Shown: piece by piece, positions 10,042 through 23,300 of the stretch
How positions within the stretch are numbered: the stretch's first letter is position 1
Layout: every line of letters begins with the position of its first letter
Assembly (NCBI GenBank): GCA_001643675.2
Contig: LSRY02000009.1
Location: forward strand, 491,001-555,000
Direction: 5' to 3'
Origin: Monocercomonoides exilis
Lineage: Eukaryota; Preaxostyla; Oxymonadida; Polymastigidae
Length of the DNA: 64,000 nt
Translations under genes and position numbers: made by a program
The notes under the pieces: generated by a model
The model's input: only the letters and a program-made list of their open reading frames with translations
What the model was told of the DNA's origin: nothing
Databases searched by the model: none

Positions 10042-13000
10042 TTTAATGTGAAGAAGAAGAAGAAGAAGAAGATCTGGAACCAGCACCGAGCATGTTTCTG
10101 TTGTTCTTCATCCACTCCTTCCTGTACACTCTGTCAGCGCTGTCGTATGCGACCACTGAAAGAGACTGGACGCGCCAAGCAATGCGGAACATGACACACA
10201 CTTCGGCATGCATCGACGTCCGCTGGCCCCGAACAGACTCGGCTGCTCTTTCAGCAGAACGAGAAAGCTGAGAAACAGAAGGGAGGGATTGAAACACAGC
10301 TGTTGGATGGAGTGACTGCTGTTGCAGCTGAAGCTGTTGTTGAGGCAAAAGTGGATATGATGATGATGATGATGATGTGCTTATTGAAGATGTTGCTCCA
10401 GAGAGAGCTCTGTCGAACGTTTGAGGAGCAAATGAAGAAGAAGAAGAAGGAGAAGGAAAAGCAGATGGAGTGAGTGAGGAAAGCTGATTGTTTCGTGCTA
10501 AGATTTCATAATTTGATGGAAGTGAAGCCTGAGAAGATGGTGAAATAGACGCAGGACGTTGAGGAGGAGGATACGAAGGAGGAATCGATGTTGAGCAATG
10601 AGGTGCAGATGCTGGCGATGGAGAAATTGATCTCATTGGACGGTTGCCTTGTTAATTTGCTGTTTGTTGAGTGTTGTCTGTGATGGGATCAAGAATAGGA
10701 ACATCACGTGTTGCAGAAGGAGCTGCTATTCGATTAAGCGTTAATTGAGAAGCAGAAGGAGATAGAAGCACAGATGGAGTATCAGAAGATTCATTCTTAG
10801 AAGATGAATCATTTGTATTTTCTGTGCTTTCTTTTTCTTCCTCCTCTTTTAATTGTAGTTCTCTTTCTTTCTCTTTCTCTCTCCCTCTCCCTCTCCCTCT
10901 CAATTTCTCTCTCCTTCTCCCTCTGCATTTCGTCCTCAGCTCTCTTCTGCGCATCTGCCAGCACATTAACGGATTGAACATCGACAAACCAGAATGCCAC
11001 CTCAATTTCTGTTCTCGTTATCTGCAAAGCAGCTCTTATCCCCAGCGCCTCCAGTTGCTTCTCATTCAGCAACCGCTGACGCCCCTTTTCCTTCTTCTCC
11101 GCTGCTTCTTTCTTCTGCTTGTCACGAATCTCAGCAAACTTCTTCTCGTCCTGCAGCCTTTCCGCTTCTTCTTCTTTCTGTTCAAATTAAATTAGGCTCA
11201 ACTCAATTTCTTCCTCCTTCATCTTTTCTGCAAGCGTCTTCTTCTCCTTCTTCTGCTTCTGCCTTTCTTGATCTTCCATTATCTGTTGCTCATCCCTCAG
11301 AATCTTCACAATCGTAATGTTTTCTTTGCCTTCCTTTTCCAGATCCAATCTTCTCTGCACACATCGCTCTTCAATCTCCAGCTGTTTCAACTTCTCAGCC
11401 ATTGCTGCTTCCCTCCACTTCTCCTGTTATTTATCTAGCTGCACCTGAATCTTCCTTTCTCTTTCAACCATCCGAACTCTTTCGCTCACTCGCTCTGCTT
11501 CGTGTTATCAGAAACTGTTATTTTTAAACTATTCGTCTTTCGAGTCATCTGCTTGTGCCTATTTCGCTTCTGTTTAGCCTTTGTTCTTCTTGTCGTTGTC
11601 TTCAAAAAATCAGATTAGTAAACAATACATCATCTCCTGCACCTCCCTCCAACCAATTATTTTTCTTGATCTACTATTTCCTATTGATCCTTCAGAAGTG
11701 TTTGTTAATTGCGATTCACAAGATCTCCGTAAAGGAATCCTTCATTCTATTTCTCATGTGCTCGTCTTGTGTCTCTGACTCCATCTCACGCAGATACAGC
11801 ACACTCTCATTCATGCTGCTCGGCATGCCACCCCTCCGCTTGTGGTTGATGTGCGACCAGCTACAGCTCTCTTACTTCCTCCTAACTTTTTTTATTTCAT
11901 TCTGAATCACGCAGTGCCACAAGTCCTGCTGCTGCTTGACACAACTTTCTGTCCAATGACAATCGTGTCCAGCATCCAAAGATATATCGAATCGACGTCA
12001 ACTGAAGCAGATGAAGGTGAAATAGAAGACGATTGCAAAGAGATGAGTACATCGTGTGAAGTGAAAGATGTTATAACATTTGAAATAGTTGTAACAAACA
12101 ATGAAGCTGGAAAACGTGAAGAGGAAGAAGTGAAAGAAGCTGGTGATGAAGATATGCTGCTGTTTTGAGGGGAAGTTATCTGAGGAGGAGTTTGTGAGTT
12201 TTGTCGTCTTGCATCAGTATTTTCTTTCTGTTGCCGTTGCTGTTGTTGTCTATTGTTTGACTGCGAATGTTGCTGAGAATTAAAAATAAAATAATTTTGT
12301 TCTGTCATTTGTGAATTTGCTTCGCTTGATTGTAAAATCTTACCATGAGTGGATAATGGATAGAAAATAGTTGGTTCACGATTTGTTGCGCATGTTGTGA
12401 ATGTGATGCAGATGGTTTTGAAGAGAAAGCATCTGATTATAAGAAACAGCATAAGGATGGGATTGCAGGCTCATCCCAGGGAAATATTGCTAGACGAGGA
12501 AGCTTCTGGAGGAGGTCTGAACTGCAGCTGGAATTTCTGCTGTTTCTGTTGCTGCTGTTGATGAAGCATTTGCATATTTTGGAGTTAGTTTTGAATAGGA
12601 CGAAGCACTTGCTGTTGTTGAAGCTGTGATTAAAACAAAAGATTGGGGCTAACAAAGGTGATGTTCTGGGATGTGATAATGGTGATTGAGGAGAGAGAAG
12701 AAGGAGAAGAAAAATGAATGGAAGGAGAAGAAGAAGGAAGAGAAGATGAATGATAAGAAGTAAGATTGGAAAGAGAAAAAGAGGAAATGTTGGAACAATG
12801 AGAAGTGGAAGAGAATTTTAGAGATGGAAGAAGAGGAAATAAATGAACAGTGAAAAGATCAAAAAGGCACACCAATAATTTCCCAACAAATTGTTATTCT
12901 TCATTTTCTTCTTTTGCTTTCAATACTAATTCAGCTTTCTTCTTTAAAATCTTTTGAAGTTTCTTTTTCTTTTTCTGATTTCCAGTATCATAATCGAATT

Positions 13001-13230
13001 TTAAATGTCTCCAAATACTCGCAGCTTCTTTCTATTTCCATTTGAATGAAAACTTTTTCCACAGGCAGATGTTGTAATAACGCACAAATGTTTGTTGTTT
13101 ATTTCAAATCAATATCATCAACATTGACAATTCCATCAAACTTCTTTTGTTATTCATCGTATTTGATAATAAAACAATTATTTTTGTCAAACCTTTTTCA
13201 TGTGTTAACCTTCTATTTCCACAAATCTGA
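10042..13230 (-). pseudogene. Decayed Gln/Lys/Ser-rich coiled-coil gene
   Basis: Minus-strand protein-like sequence from about 13.2 kb down to a TGA-terminated tail at 10043. Segments in order: acidic/basic N-terminal part (FDGIVNVDD, TTNICALLQHLPVEKVF, SIWRHLKFDYDTGNQ), a Gln-rich part (near 12.6-12.2 kb, with a plausible intron ending CTCAG at about 12275), a charged coiled coil (WSHINHKRRGGMPSSM, then KWREAAMAEKLKQLE, EQKEEEAERLQDEKK) and a Ser/Pro/Gln-rich C-terminal part. The frame is broken by stops at 10652, 11187, 11427, 11671 (two adjacent), 12585, 12894, 13032, 13099 and 13150, by several TGA codons between 11.5 and 11.75 kb, and by frameshifts near 10880, 11510, 12470 and 13030. 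I do not recognise the family. Heavy decay makes a pseudogene likely; an active gene with unusual decoding is the less likely alternative. Confidence 0.6.
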
Positions 13231-13506
13231 GTTTGTTATTAAAACTCAAAATGTGTAATTATTATGGAATGTTATTTGAAACTTTTATTTTTGAAAATAA
13301 CGTTAAAAATATTAATATCTGAAAGAAGATGAAATGTTTAATAAAAATGTTGAATTGGACAAATAATGAATTAAATCAGATAGATAAACACTCAATTTCT
13401 TTAAAGAACTTAAAAATATTTCAAGCTATAAATGGCATTTTTAACAAAATTGAAATGAAAGTCAATTTCTGAATAAAAAGAAATGTTTTCAAAAAAATCA
13501 TATCCA
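13231..13506. other. AT-rich spacer, nothing recognised
   Basis: Lies between the decayed gene and the TCGGTCGA element. No motif or structured RNA seen. Confidence 0.5.
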
Positions 13507-13788
13507 TTCGACAGATAGATCTTTTCGACCGACTAATCTTTCGACCGACTGATCTCGACAAAGATCTGTCGATAACCCATTGATATTTTTAAAAATATAA
13601 AAATAAAATATTCGTTTGTTATAATCTTGTGAAAATAAAGAATTAATAAATAAAGAAATTGAATAAAAACGGAAAAACTTAATCTTGTTTTGTTGTTTTT
13701 TCGTTTATCAAAAAATAAAGCATTAGCTGACAGTCTTGTCGGTCGACTTGTCGAGCCATGAAAAAAATGTCGGTTTGTCGCAAAGGCC
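13507..13788 (-). mobile_element. CCTTTGCGAC / TCGGTCGA element, copy A (about 282 bp)
   Basis: Read on the minus strand it starts CCTTTGCGACAAACCGACAT, continues with TCGACAAGTCGACCGACAA, and ends with repeated GATCAGTCGGTCGAA-like units. The copy at 46037-46430 has the same order of motifs. No ORF. It appears to be a short non-autonomous repeat; superfamily unknown. Confidence 0.6.
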
Positions 13789-13948
13789 TATTTGAAAGTG
13801 TTGGAATTGATTGTTTTCAATCTTTGAAACGTGAAAATAAATAATGAACAGTAAGGAATTATTTAAAAATTGTTATAATAAATTTCAAAAAATAAACAAA
13901 AAAAATATATATTTATAAAATTAATATTTTAAAAACTCCTTTTTGCAA

Positions 13949-14020
13949 GCGGTAGTAGTATAGTGGTTAGTACTTCACGTTGTGGCCGTGATAACCTGGG
14001 CTCGAATCCCAGCTACCGCA
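13949..14020 (+). tRNA. tRNA-His (anticodon GUG)
   Basis: Full cloverleaf: acceptor GCGGTAG/CTACCGC, anticodon stem TCACG/CGTGA with loop TTGTGGC (anticodon GTG), T stem CTGGG/CCCAG with loop CTCGAAT, and discriminator A. No intron. A T-rich Pol III terminator (TTTTTT) follows about 8 nt downstream. The 5' G(-1) typical of tRNA-His is not encoded, as usual in eukaryotes. Confidence 0.95.
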
Positions 14021-14193
14021 TCTTCTTTTTTGGTTTTCAAAAAGAAAAATAATTTTTGTGCATCAAGAAGAAGATTGCCACTTGTGATGGTGTAAAATAT
14101 TTTTGATTTATGTTTTATTCATTTTAAAAAGAAAAGAGAAATAATTTTTTAGAAAACAAAACGGAAATAATATTGAATCTTGGAAAAATTACA

Positions 14194-14265
14194 TGCACCC
14201 TATGGGGATCGAACCCATGACCATTGCCTCATAAGAGCAAGACTCTGCCGCTGAGTTAAGGGTGC
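14194..14265 (-). tRNA. tRNA-Ile (anticodon UAU)
   Basis: Cloverleaf on the minus strand: acceptor GCACCCT/AGGGTGC, D arm ACTC/GAGT, anticodon stem TTGCT/GGCAA (last pair T-G) with loop CTTATGA, T arm ATGGG/CCCAT with loop TTCGATC, and discriminator A. Positions 34-36 read TAT, which decodes AUA. Position 37 is G where isoleucine tRNAs normally have A (t6A site), so the isotype call is slightly uncertain. A TTTTT run lies just downstream. Confidence 0.85.
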
Positions 14266-14370
14266 TTGTTGAAGACAAAGCTTTTTTTCTGTTCAGTCGA
14301 AAAATTCCATTCAAAACCATAATTTTGTGAGATATTTGAAGTTTTCATTTTTGATTTTTGTCCATATGCA

Positions 14371-17300
14371 ATGAAAACAACACAGGCAAGATTGAAATTA
14401 TTTACTTGTATTACAATTTGTTTGATAGCTTCTTGCGGAAATATTTTTGCAATTCCTCTTGAGAATGGAGATTCATTGCATTTATATAAATTATCAAACC
14501 CTGTTGAAATTACAAAAATAAAAGGGAATTCGATGGAGAAGAACTATTCTAGTATGTATTTTATTGTTTATTCTTTCTCGTAAATACTTGAATATTGAAT
14601 AATTAGGTGCACTTATTAATAATATAAAAATAATTAATTCCACAACAAAAATTTATCAGATTAATTTAAACTATGATACCCCTTCTGCAGCTATTTATGT
14701 CAATGAAAATTCTCAATTTAGAGTTGAATTTTGTTCTTTTGTTGAACATTTTGATCCAGTAATTTTTCCAATTTGCTGTTATGGAAGTGTTCATTTGAAG
14801 AATATTTCTCTTGTTACAAAAACACATAATTCCTTCCATTCTTCATTATCTCACACAAATGGCTATTCTAAAGATGTGTTAAATGGAGATCTTCATATCA
14901 CTTCATCATCTTTTTCTTCTTTTTCTACTCTTTCGAAGCCATTTTTATTTTTCGCTTCATTTCCATCACTAAGATTGAGCTTATCATCATTTGATAACAT
15001 CACAACTCCCTCTTCTTTCAACCCTGCTACATTTTTTACCACTTCATTTTTGACTTCTTCAATTAACAGCTGTTCTTTCAATTCTGTCACTGATGTTCTA
15101 ACGGGAGGCATTTGTTTGCCAATAAATACCCCTTCTCATTCATTTGCATCCTTCAACAATTCATACACAAAATGCACACGATCTGGAAAAGCCAACACAG
15201 CATTCTCTGGCGAAGCAGGAAGGCAAGTCATCGCAGCAACAGCCTCCTTCGATGAAGACACCTTCTTCCAATGCACTGGCAGCGACGGCGGAGCCATCAG
15301 CGCGTCCGGCCAAGCAACAGAGCTGTCTATCCACCACTGCACATTCGAGCGCTGCAAAGCCACTGCCGGCTCTGGCGGTGCAATCAACTGCAACTCTATT
15401 TCCTCTCTGGACGCGACTGACTCCATCTTCCGCAGCTGCGAGGCGCCCAGTGGCAGCGGTGGAGGAATCTGCACAACTTCTCTCTCAAATTCAGTGCGTG
15501 TGGCAGGCTGTCTGTTTGAGCAGTGCAGCGCATCCTCTCACGGTGGAGGTGTGTCCCTTACGCAGTCGACTGCTATCCCCCAGAACATGACACTGGATTC
15601 TGTGCGGTTGGAGCATTGCTCTGTCAAAAGTGTGTGCGGAGGCGGGTTTTACTGCGACAGCGAGCATCTGGCGCTGGTGATGATGTACTGCCGCACGTGG
15701 AACTGCTCAGCGCTGCAGTTGGGAGGAGGGATGATGTGTGTGTTCAGGCAGAGCTCAACAGCAGCCAATGCTGTGTTCCGCGCATGCGGGTGGTGGGACA
15801 ACAAGTACAGTGGCAGCAGCAGCAGCAGCCAAAATGCAATGAAAGGGAGCGACATCTACTTGGCAGTGGGAGAGACGGGGCTGTTCCAGTCGAGGAACCC
15901 GTTCAATCAGTCGTTTGTGGTCAGAAGCGACTGGCAAACAAGAGCAACGGCGTGTATCAGGAGAGACACTGAAGAGGATGTGCGGGCAGATTGGCTGCCG
16001 TACCGCTGGCTGGAGGTGTATGTGGACGGCTCCTTTGCAGCAGAGGCAGACAACGCAGGGTGCGGCTGGACGGTTGAGACTGCATGTGCAACGATCAAGC
16101 AGGCGCTGCTTAAAGCAGAAGTTGGCAAGGAAACGAACATCAGACTGGAGAATGAGGTGTCTCCAGCATGTCCTATTGATTTTGGTGCGAGGACGATCCA
16201 TCTCATTGGCCCTCTCGGAGACACGTGGATGAGCTCATCCAAATTGGACAGCTTTGTGTGTGGAAACGGCATCAACGCTGTCCTGCACGTGGCACAAGGC
16301 ACACTCACCGTGGAGAACTTGAACTTCCGCCACAACCGCGCCACAAACCCGTCCCCATCGCTGCTGCTGCTTTCAGGGGCAGGAGGACTGCTGCAGATCA
16401 ACAGTACTCAAGTGGAAGGCTCGCTGTCATCGACATTTGACCGCCCACTCTTCGACGTTCAGGCAGGCACTTTGCTGCTGTACGGGATGCTCCTGTCGAA
16501 TGTTGTGCTGACAGGTGCCTCGGTCATCAGCCTCTCTGGCCGTTCTGCTGTCTCATTCACACTCAGCAGCGGGAACTACTCGAATGTGACAAGCGAAAGC
16601 AACACACCGCCAGTGTTGGATGCCTCGTTGTATGCCGCTGACTACTTTCTACTGTTCAACAACACCACATTCGGAGACATCAACGCTGCTAATTCCAAAC
16701 ACGGAGGCTGCATCGCACTGAACTTTGCGTATTCTTCTTCTTCATCGAATCCTTCTGCTGTCGTGTTCAACAAATGCCGGTTCTTTGCGTGTTCTGCGTC
16801 TGTCAGCACACGAGCAGGCGATGAAGGATATGGCGGGGCAGTCTATCTCCTGCTCAGCCGCGACTGCACCACGCCGATCTTCTCTAAGGACACCTCGTTT
16901 TATTTCAGCAGCGCCGAAGCAGGGCCAGCCACTCCGCAGCAGAACAACGCAACAATTGGGCGTGATGTCTTCTTGCAGGCGCCGTCATTGCTAGCCAGCG
17001 TAACCAATGCCACATTCCCGTTTGCCCTGAGCAGCTCTTCCATCCACACGAAGGACAATGCGCTTTTTGGTACAGACAGCCAGATCTTTCGCGATGTGGA
17101 GATAAGCCTGCTGTGGATTCTGGAGGGCTACTACGAAGCACGTTTCTACTTCGACGCCACAACACCCTTTGGGGATGAGCGGTGGTGTGGAGACGAAGCT
17201 TTTCCTTGTGAGACAGTGTCTTCAGTGGTTGAGCGAATATTAACACGACATTCAGAAGGAGAACTGAATAAGATCGCGTTCTGCATCAAAGGGGAGACGG

Positions 17301-20300
17301 CTATTGTGAAGCACTCAGTTATATTTAGAGTGTCGATAGAGCCAGCGGCTGGTTCTTCTGCTTCTGCTTCTGCCTCTTCTGCTTCTTCTGATTCTGATTC
17401 TTTGATTTCGCCTTCTGCTGATGGAACTTCCAATAAGTTTCTTTCAGATGAAAAAATAATCGATTCCTCTATTTCTTCAGTCAAACCATCATTTTCATCA
17501 TCGTCTTCTTCTTCTTCTTTATCATCCGCATTTTCCTCTTCTTCTTCTTCATTCAACAGACCCTCCAACCCCGCCTCAGCCACGCTCCGTCTGGACATCT
17601 CTGCCTCCTCCACCTCAGAGCACGAGCTTATCATCACAGGCGCATCAGGCTCTGTGAATTCACTGGAGCTCTCCAGCATTTCTCTGCTCATCGACTCTGC
17701 CTCTGGCTGCTCGCCCAGTCTGAAGACAATCATCTACGTGAATTTCCCGGCAGCTGTGCTGCTAATCAGCAAGTGCCACTTGTCATCGGCTCAGTCCAAT
17801 GCAAATTTTGGTGTTCCTTTCGTCACAGCAGACACAGGCACACTCGAACTGACAGAGTTTGTGTTGAATGCGCAGATGTTTGCGTGCTCTTGCTTTGTGA
17901 TCCGTTCAAATGACCCGCAGAGGTTTGACTCCTGCACATTTGCCGGCAACACACAGGAGAAAGATCCCTGGTTCGTGATATCAGAGCCAATCACAAGCTC
18001 CGTTTCAAACAGAAAACAGCAGAGTTTCTATGATTCCTATGATTCCTATGATTTCTTTGGAAATAACCAAAACTCTCACTCAGAAAGCAACGCAGCAGCG
18101 TCTGTGACATACCAAAACTGCACGATAAACTCTGTTCAGATTCCGAACAGCAATTCTCCCTCATTTTTGTCGACATCGCACCACATCGACCTCAGCCTCA
18201 TCCGCTGCAACATCACAAACACACTTTCTTCTTCATCAGAAGAAGGAGGAGCGTTCAATGTGACGCTGCTGTCAGAAGGGAAAATGACAGTCACAAGCTG
18301 TCTGGTGGAGAACTGCTCAGCGGAGACACACTCGAAAGGGAAAGGCGGTTTTTTGCATCTGCACTGCCTCGCAAACACAGAGCATTTCGTCTTTTCAGAC
18401 GTCAGTTTCGTCGGAAATGCTGCGTTTTTGGGCAAAAACGTGTTTGTTTCGTGCTCGGACTTGAATGAAACAGTGAACGGAATCACTTTCAACTTGGATT
18501 TGTCTGAATGGACGGAAGATTTATTGGCATTTTCTGGCAGCGACACAAAGCAATTTACCACTCCAATTGATCTCCTTTCGTTTCTCATTGATTTCTCGTC
18601 TGATTCTGTTTATGTGTCGCAAAAGGGTTTTGACGTAGCACGGTGCGGAAGCGAAAAACTGCCATGTTCATCGTTTTTCACTGGATTTATCCATTCATCT
18701 GCATATTCTTCACAGAAGAGGACATTTTACTTGGAAATATCGACAAAAGTGGAAGATTCATATGATTTGTCCAACTGTTCCATTGTGAAAAGCGGGGGTG
18801 GAAGCACAGCGTCATTGAACTTGGCCTCAGAAATCGATGGCAATGACTCCACGCCAATCATAACGAACAGTGAAAATCTTCTTCTTGATTCAATTGCACT
18901 GTCTGCTCCAGCAACATTTACGTATGTTCAGAAAGTGCTTATTCAATCAGCATCTCTTTCTGATGGATTGACACTTAATAAATGCTCGTTTTCCGTTCTA
19001 AGTTCTTCTTCTTCTTCGGTTTTTATTCCATTTTCTTTGGTATTTGCAACAAGTGGATTTCTGAACATCACTCAGTTCACATTAGATAAGTCATCATTCT
19101 CAACTCCTGTTTTTATTATCACTCAAATTGTTCAAGCGAACATTAACTCGATGAATGCATCATCAATCACAATTGCCAATGCTTCGTTGTTTGCATTGCC
19201 AGCAACGACAACCGCACAAACAATGAATGCTTTCTCTTCCACTCTGACTTTTGAAAACTGCCATTTTGATTCTGTGAACATAACATCAACCTCAACCACG
19301 TCTTCAGGCACAAGCACAAGCACAGCTCTTTCTTCTCTTATTTCTAACACGCTTTCATCAGCTCTTGTTCTGTCCAACTGCTCATTCCACAGTTGCTGCT
19401 CGTCTTCATGTGCAGAAGGAGGAGGGATGCGTATTAAGTTGGATTCTGGCGGCTCACTCAGTTTGAAAGGAGAATCTGAAAGTGCTCTTTCGGAGATCGT
19501 TTCGTGTGCCTGCTCAGCGTCTGCTGGCAAAGGCGGGTTTTGCTATCTCGAATGCATTGACACGAATTTGGATTTTACTTTTTCAGCTCTCCTTTTCAAT
19601 GAGAATAAAGCAAAACAAGGCAAAAACATGTACATCAAGTGCGATGACCTGTCCAGCGCAATAACAACTTATCGCTTGGCATTCAGCTTGGACAAATGGC
19701 TGAACGACATCAATGGCTTTGTTGGCAGTGACGATGGAGATTTCCCTGCAGACGAGCCAATGGACTTGCTATCGTTCCTTGTGGAGTACTTCAATGCCTC
19801 TATCTCTGTGTCTGCCAGCGGGGTGGACGTTTTGAGGTGCGGCTCACGCTTCATTCCTTGCCAGACGCTGAAAACAGGATTTGCGCACATGCCTAAGGAA
19901 GAAGGGGAGAAGCAGCTGTTAATCACTAATTCGACAACTGTATCGTATCAGTTGGACTTGTCAAACGTGACAATGTGCTCATCCACAAAAGCTAGTGCTG
20001 AGCTTGTTTTTGACTCTTCTCTGGACTCGTCGGACGCAATTGGAGAATTGCTGTCAAATAGCGAAGTTCTTATCTTTGACTGCTTATCTTTCTCTCTTCC
20101 CTCAGTTTTTACTCCACTTTGTGAGTGCCTCATACGTTCTGTGTCTGGCTTACTCAGTCTTCTCTCGTGCGATTTCAATCACAAAGAAGGCGATGAGGAT
20201 CCATTGAACTATTCTTTGGTGAGTGTGGTGTCTGGAACAGTGCTTTTGGATGAAACTATCATTCGCTCTGTCTCTTCTAACACTCCGCTGATGCTGCTGA

Positions 20301-23300
20301 GTCTATCTGCTGTGAGTGGAGTGATCACTCGATGCACTTTTGACAAGTTAAATGTTTCTGGTTCTTTGATATCTCTTGTTCCTTCTAATGCAAATGGTGA
20401 TATCTTCACTCTGAATGTGAGAGAAACCAACTTCACAAACTTGAATGAGACTTCTTCATCTTCATCTTCTCCACCAGAAGGAAGCAGCGTCATCTTCGCA
20501 CTCAGCACATTCACACAGTCAGCCATCGCTCTGTCGAACTGCACAATTGCCAATTGCAGCAGCCCTGCCTGCACCAAAGGTGGTGCGATGCTGATGTCAC
20601 TGCCACATTCCAACAGCTACTTCGAACTTGTTGATTGCGCACTCATTCACTGCAGCTGCAACACAGCTAGCGGAAACGGTGGCTGCCTCTTTCTCGACTG
20701 CCAGTCGCCTTCTTCTCCGTCTCTCTCTCCTTCGCCGCTGCATCCGATTCTACCGTTTCTGCTGAAAAACCTGAGGTTTACTGGAAATTCGGCATTGACA
20801 GGGAAAGATGTGTACATTAACTGCACTAGTTTCAGTCACTTGCTGTATCTCAATTTCGAGTTGGATGTTACTCAACTGTCTGAAAACTGTTCAACTTCTT
20901 CTTCTTCTTCTTCTTCTTTTTCAATCTACGTCAACGCAACCTACGACACATCTCAACTGTGCTCGCTCCTCCAGTTCTATCGAGCCAGTGAAGTCTACAT
21001 CCAGTCAGATAGCAGTGAAAGTGGAAGTGAAAGTGGAAGTGGAAGAGGAAGCAGAAGAATCAGTAACAGTTATATTAACAGTTATATTAACTGTAACAGT
21101 AACAGCGGAAGCGACAGCAACAGCTGTGGAGCGCAAGACACACCCTGCCGCACACTTGAGGAAGGAGTGCGGCATCTGTCAGACAGCGGAGCAAGAAAGG
21201 TGCATCTGATGAGCAATGTGACTGTGCTGCACCCGACAGCATTCAGCAGCCTTTCTTTGGTGCGCAGCAGCTCTGAGAGTGTTGCGATTGCGTTTTCACG
21301 CCAACTGGCAATTGAAGACGAGGCAGCGGTGCTCATCACAGGAAGCGTGAACATTGCAGACTTTGCGTTTTCACTGGGGATCATCGCTTCTTCTGTCGAC
21401 AAAGCGCTGATGCTCCAAAAGAGCGGGAATTTTGTTGTTGATGGCTGTGTCTTTTGTGCGGCTTCTGATTCTCGATGGCTGGATTATGCGGTGATTTCGG
21501 TGGAGTCAGGCACTTGCGAGATTGTCGGATCGACTGTGTCCAATCTCGAGCTGAGAAGCGCTTTTCTAACGACTACAAGTACGTCTGCTCAAAGATCAAG
21601 AACTGTAAAGTCGTTTTGCTCTTCTTCTTCGTCTTCTTCTTCTTCTTCTTCGTCGTCGTCTTCGTCTTCTTCTTATTTATCTACTTGTTCATCTTCATCT
21701 TCATCTTTACATTCATCATCATCATCATCATCATCATCTTCTTCTTCTTCTTCTCCTTCCTCAATCAATGCCGACCGGAGTGTGATTATCACAAGCACCG
21801 ATTTCAGCGACCTCCGCCTCGACCAGTTCTGTCTGTTTGTGTCTGATTCCCTTCTCAGCTTGGCTGACTGCACATTCAACCACATCTCGCTGGAGCTCAA
21901 CAACACCATCATCGACAGCAGCTGCTGCCATTTGACTTCTCTTCATTCATCGTCTTCGATTGACTTCGTGTCGTTTTCGGGTGTGGCGTACAATAATCCT
22001 GTGCTTGACACAGAAAAGTCCATTCATGTACTCACTGTGAGCAATTGCAGTGGGGCTGCTGTGTCAATCAGCAGGCTGAGCATTCAAAACTGCGCACTTC
22101 CGCTGAAAAGAGGCAATCTTGCTGTGTTTGAGAGGTGCGATGCTCTGTCGCTGGAGAAGTGTGTGTTTGACAATGAGCAGAATCAACAAGCACTACAACA
22201 ACAACAACTGCAGCAGCAAAAATTGACTCACTCACAGAGAAATAATGTCAATGAAGAGCAACTTTTAAGCAGTGAAGACTCAGCCCTGTGTGGATGGACA
22301 GGGTCGATGGTTGACTTCATCAGCTGCCGCGCTGTTCTGACCGACGTGCAGTTTCTGAACTCGCCTGAAGGAGCTGTCTATCAGGATTCAGGCAACATGA
22401 CACTCACAAAGTGCTCCTTTCAGAAGAACTGCCCTTCGTTCCCTGCTTATCCAAGTGCACAGCGCAACCTTGTCTGTGAAGGTGGTACGTTGAGTGTGTA
22501 TTCGCCAGTCGCAAGCGATTCAGGGGTAGACGGGGATTCGCATTGGATATCGAGTCTGGGATGCAGTCTGCAGGGCGATGCAGAAGTCAACCGCGCTCCG
22601 CTGTTTTCCCCTGTGATTGGCAGCGCAGTGGCGACACTTGAAGAAGATGGGGCTGTGAAAGTGGCAATCACTGGAAGGATGATGATTCCATGCAACTTGT
22701 CATTTGAGCTCAAGTCGAAAGTGGATGACATCGAAAAGCTGACAGCATGTGAAATCACAAGCTTTGTGAATGAGACGTATGTGATTGGAGCAATCCCGCT
22801 GAACTTGTATTTGAGTGCAACATCAGCAAATAACATTGAAATCCGGCTGCGCTTCTTTGCGGCTCGGGAGCATCAAAACAACAAGCACGTCATTGAGACG
22901 TCTGCATTTGCCATGTTGACTGATTCAGTGGATCCGTCTCTGCGCATCAAGCCTGCGGCTGCTGAAGAGCCAGACGCCATTCGACCGATCTTCATTGCGT
23001 TTCTGGTTGTTGTGTGTGTGTTAGTGGCTGTGCTGGTTGTGCTGGTTGTTCTTGTTGTCTGTTATGTGCAGTCGCATCGTCGTTCCTCACAAGCAGAGGA
23101 AAAAAGAGTGCTGAGGGAGAAAGAGCAGAGCAGGAGACGCTATGAAAACGATAGAAATTCTTCGAATGCTGCAAAGAGAAGCAAAGCAAAGCCAATTGAA
23201 CAGAAACAGAGGCAGCAGCAACAACAACAGCTGGATGGCTCCTCTTCAACCACACTGCTTCTGCCAGTTAGGGATGATTCATTGGCAGATGATGATTCAA

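Noticed and set aside
17146-17733. 195-codon acidic ORF on the minus strand inside surface gene 2
   Set aside because: Its poly-Glu stretches are the reverse complement of the poly-Ser (TCT/TCC)n tracts of the real gene.
21475-21846. Hydrophobic poly-Phe/Ile/Val ORF in surface gene 2
   Set aside because: Shifted-frame translation of the (TCT)n and (TCA)n repeats; not a membrane protein.
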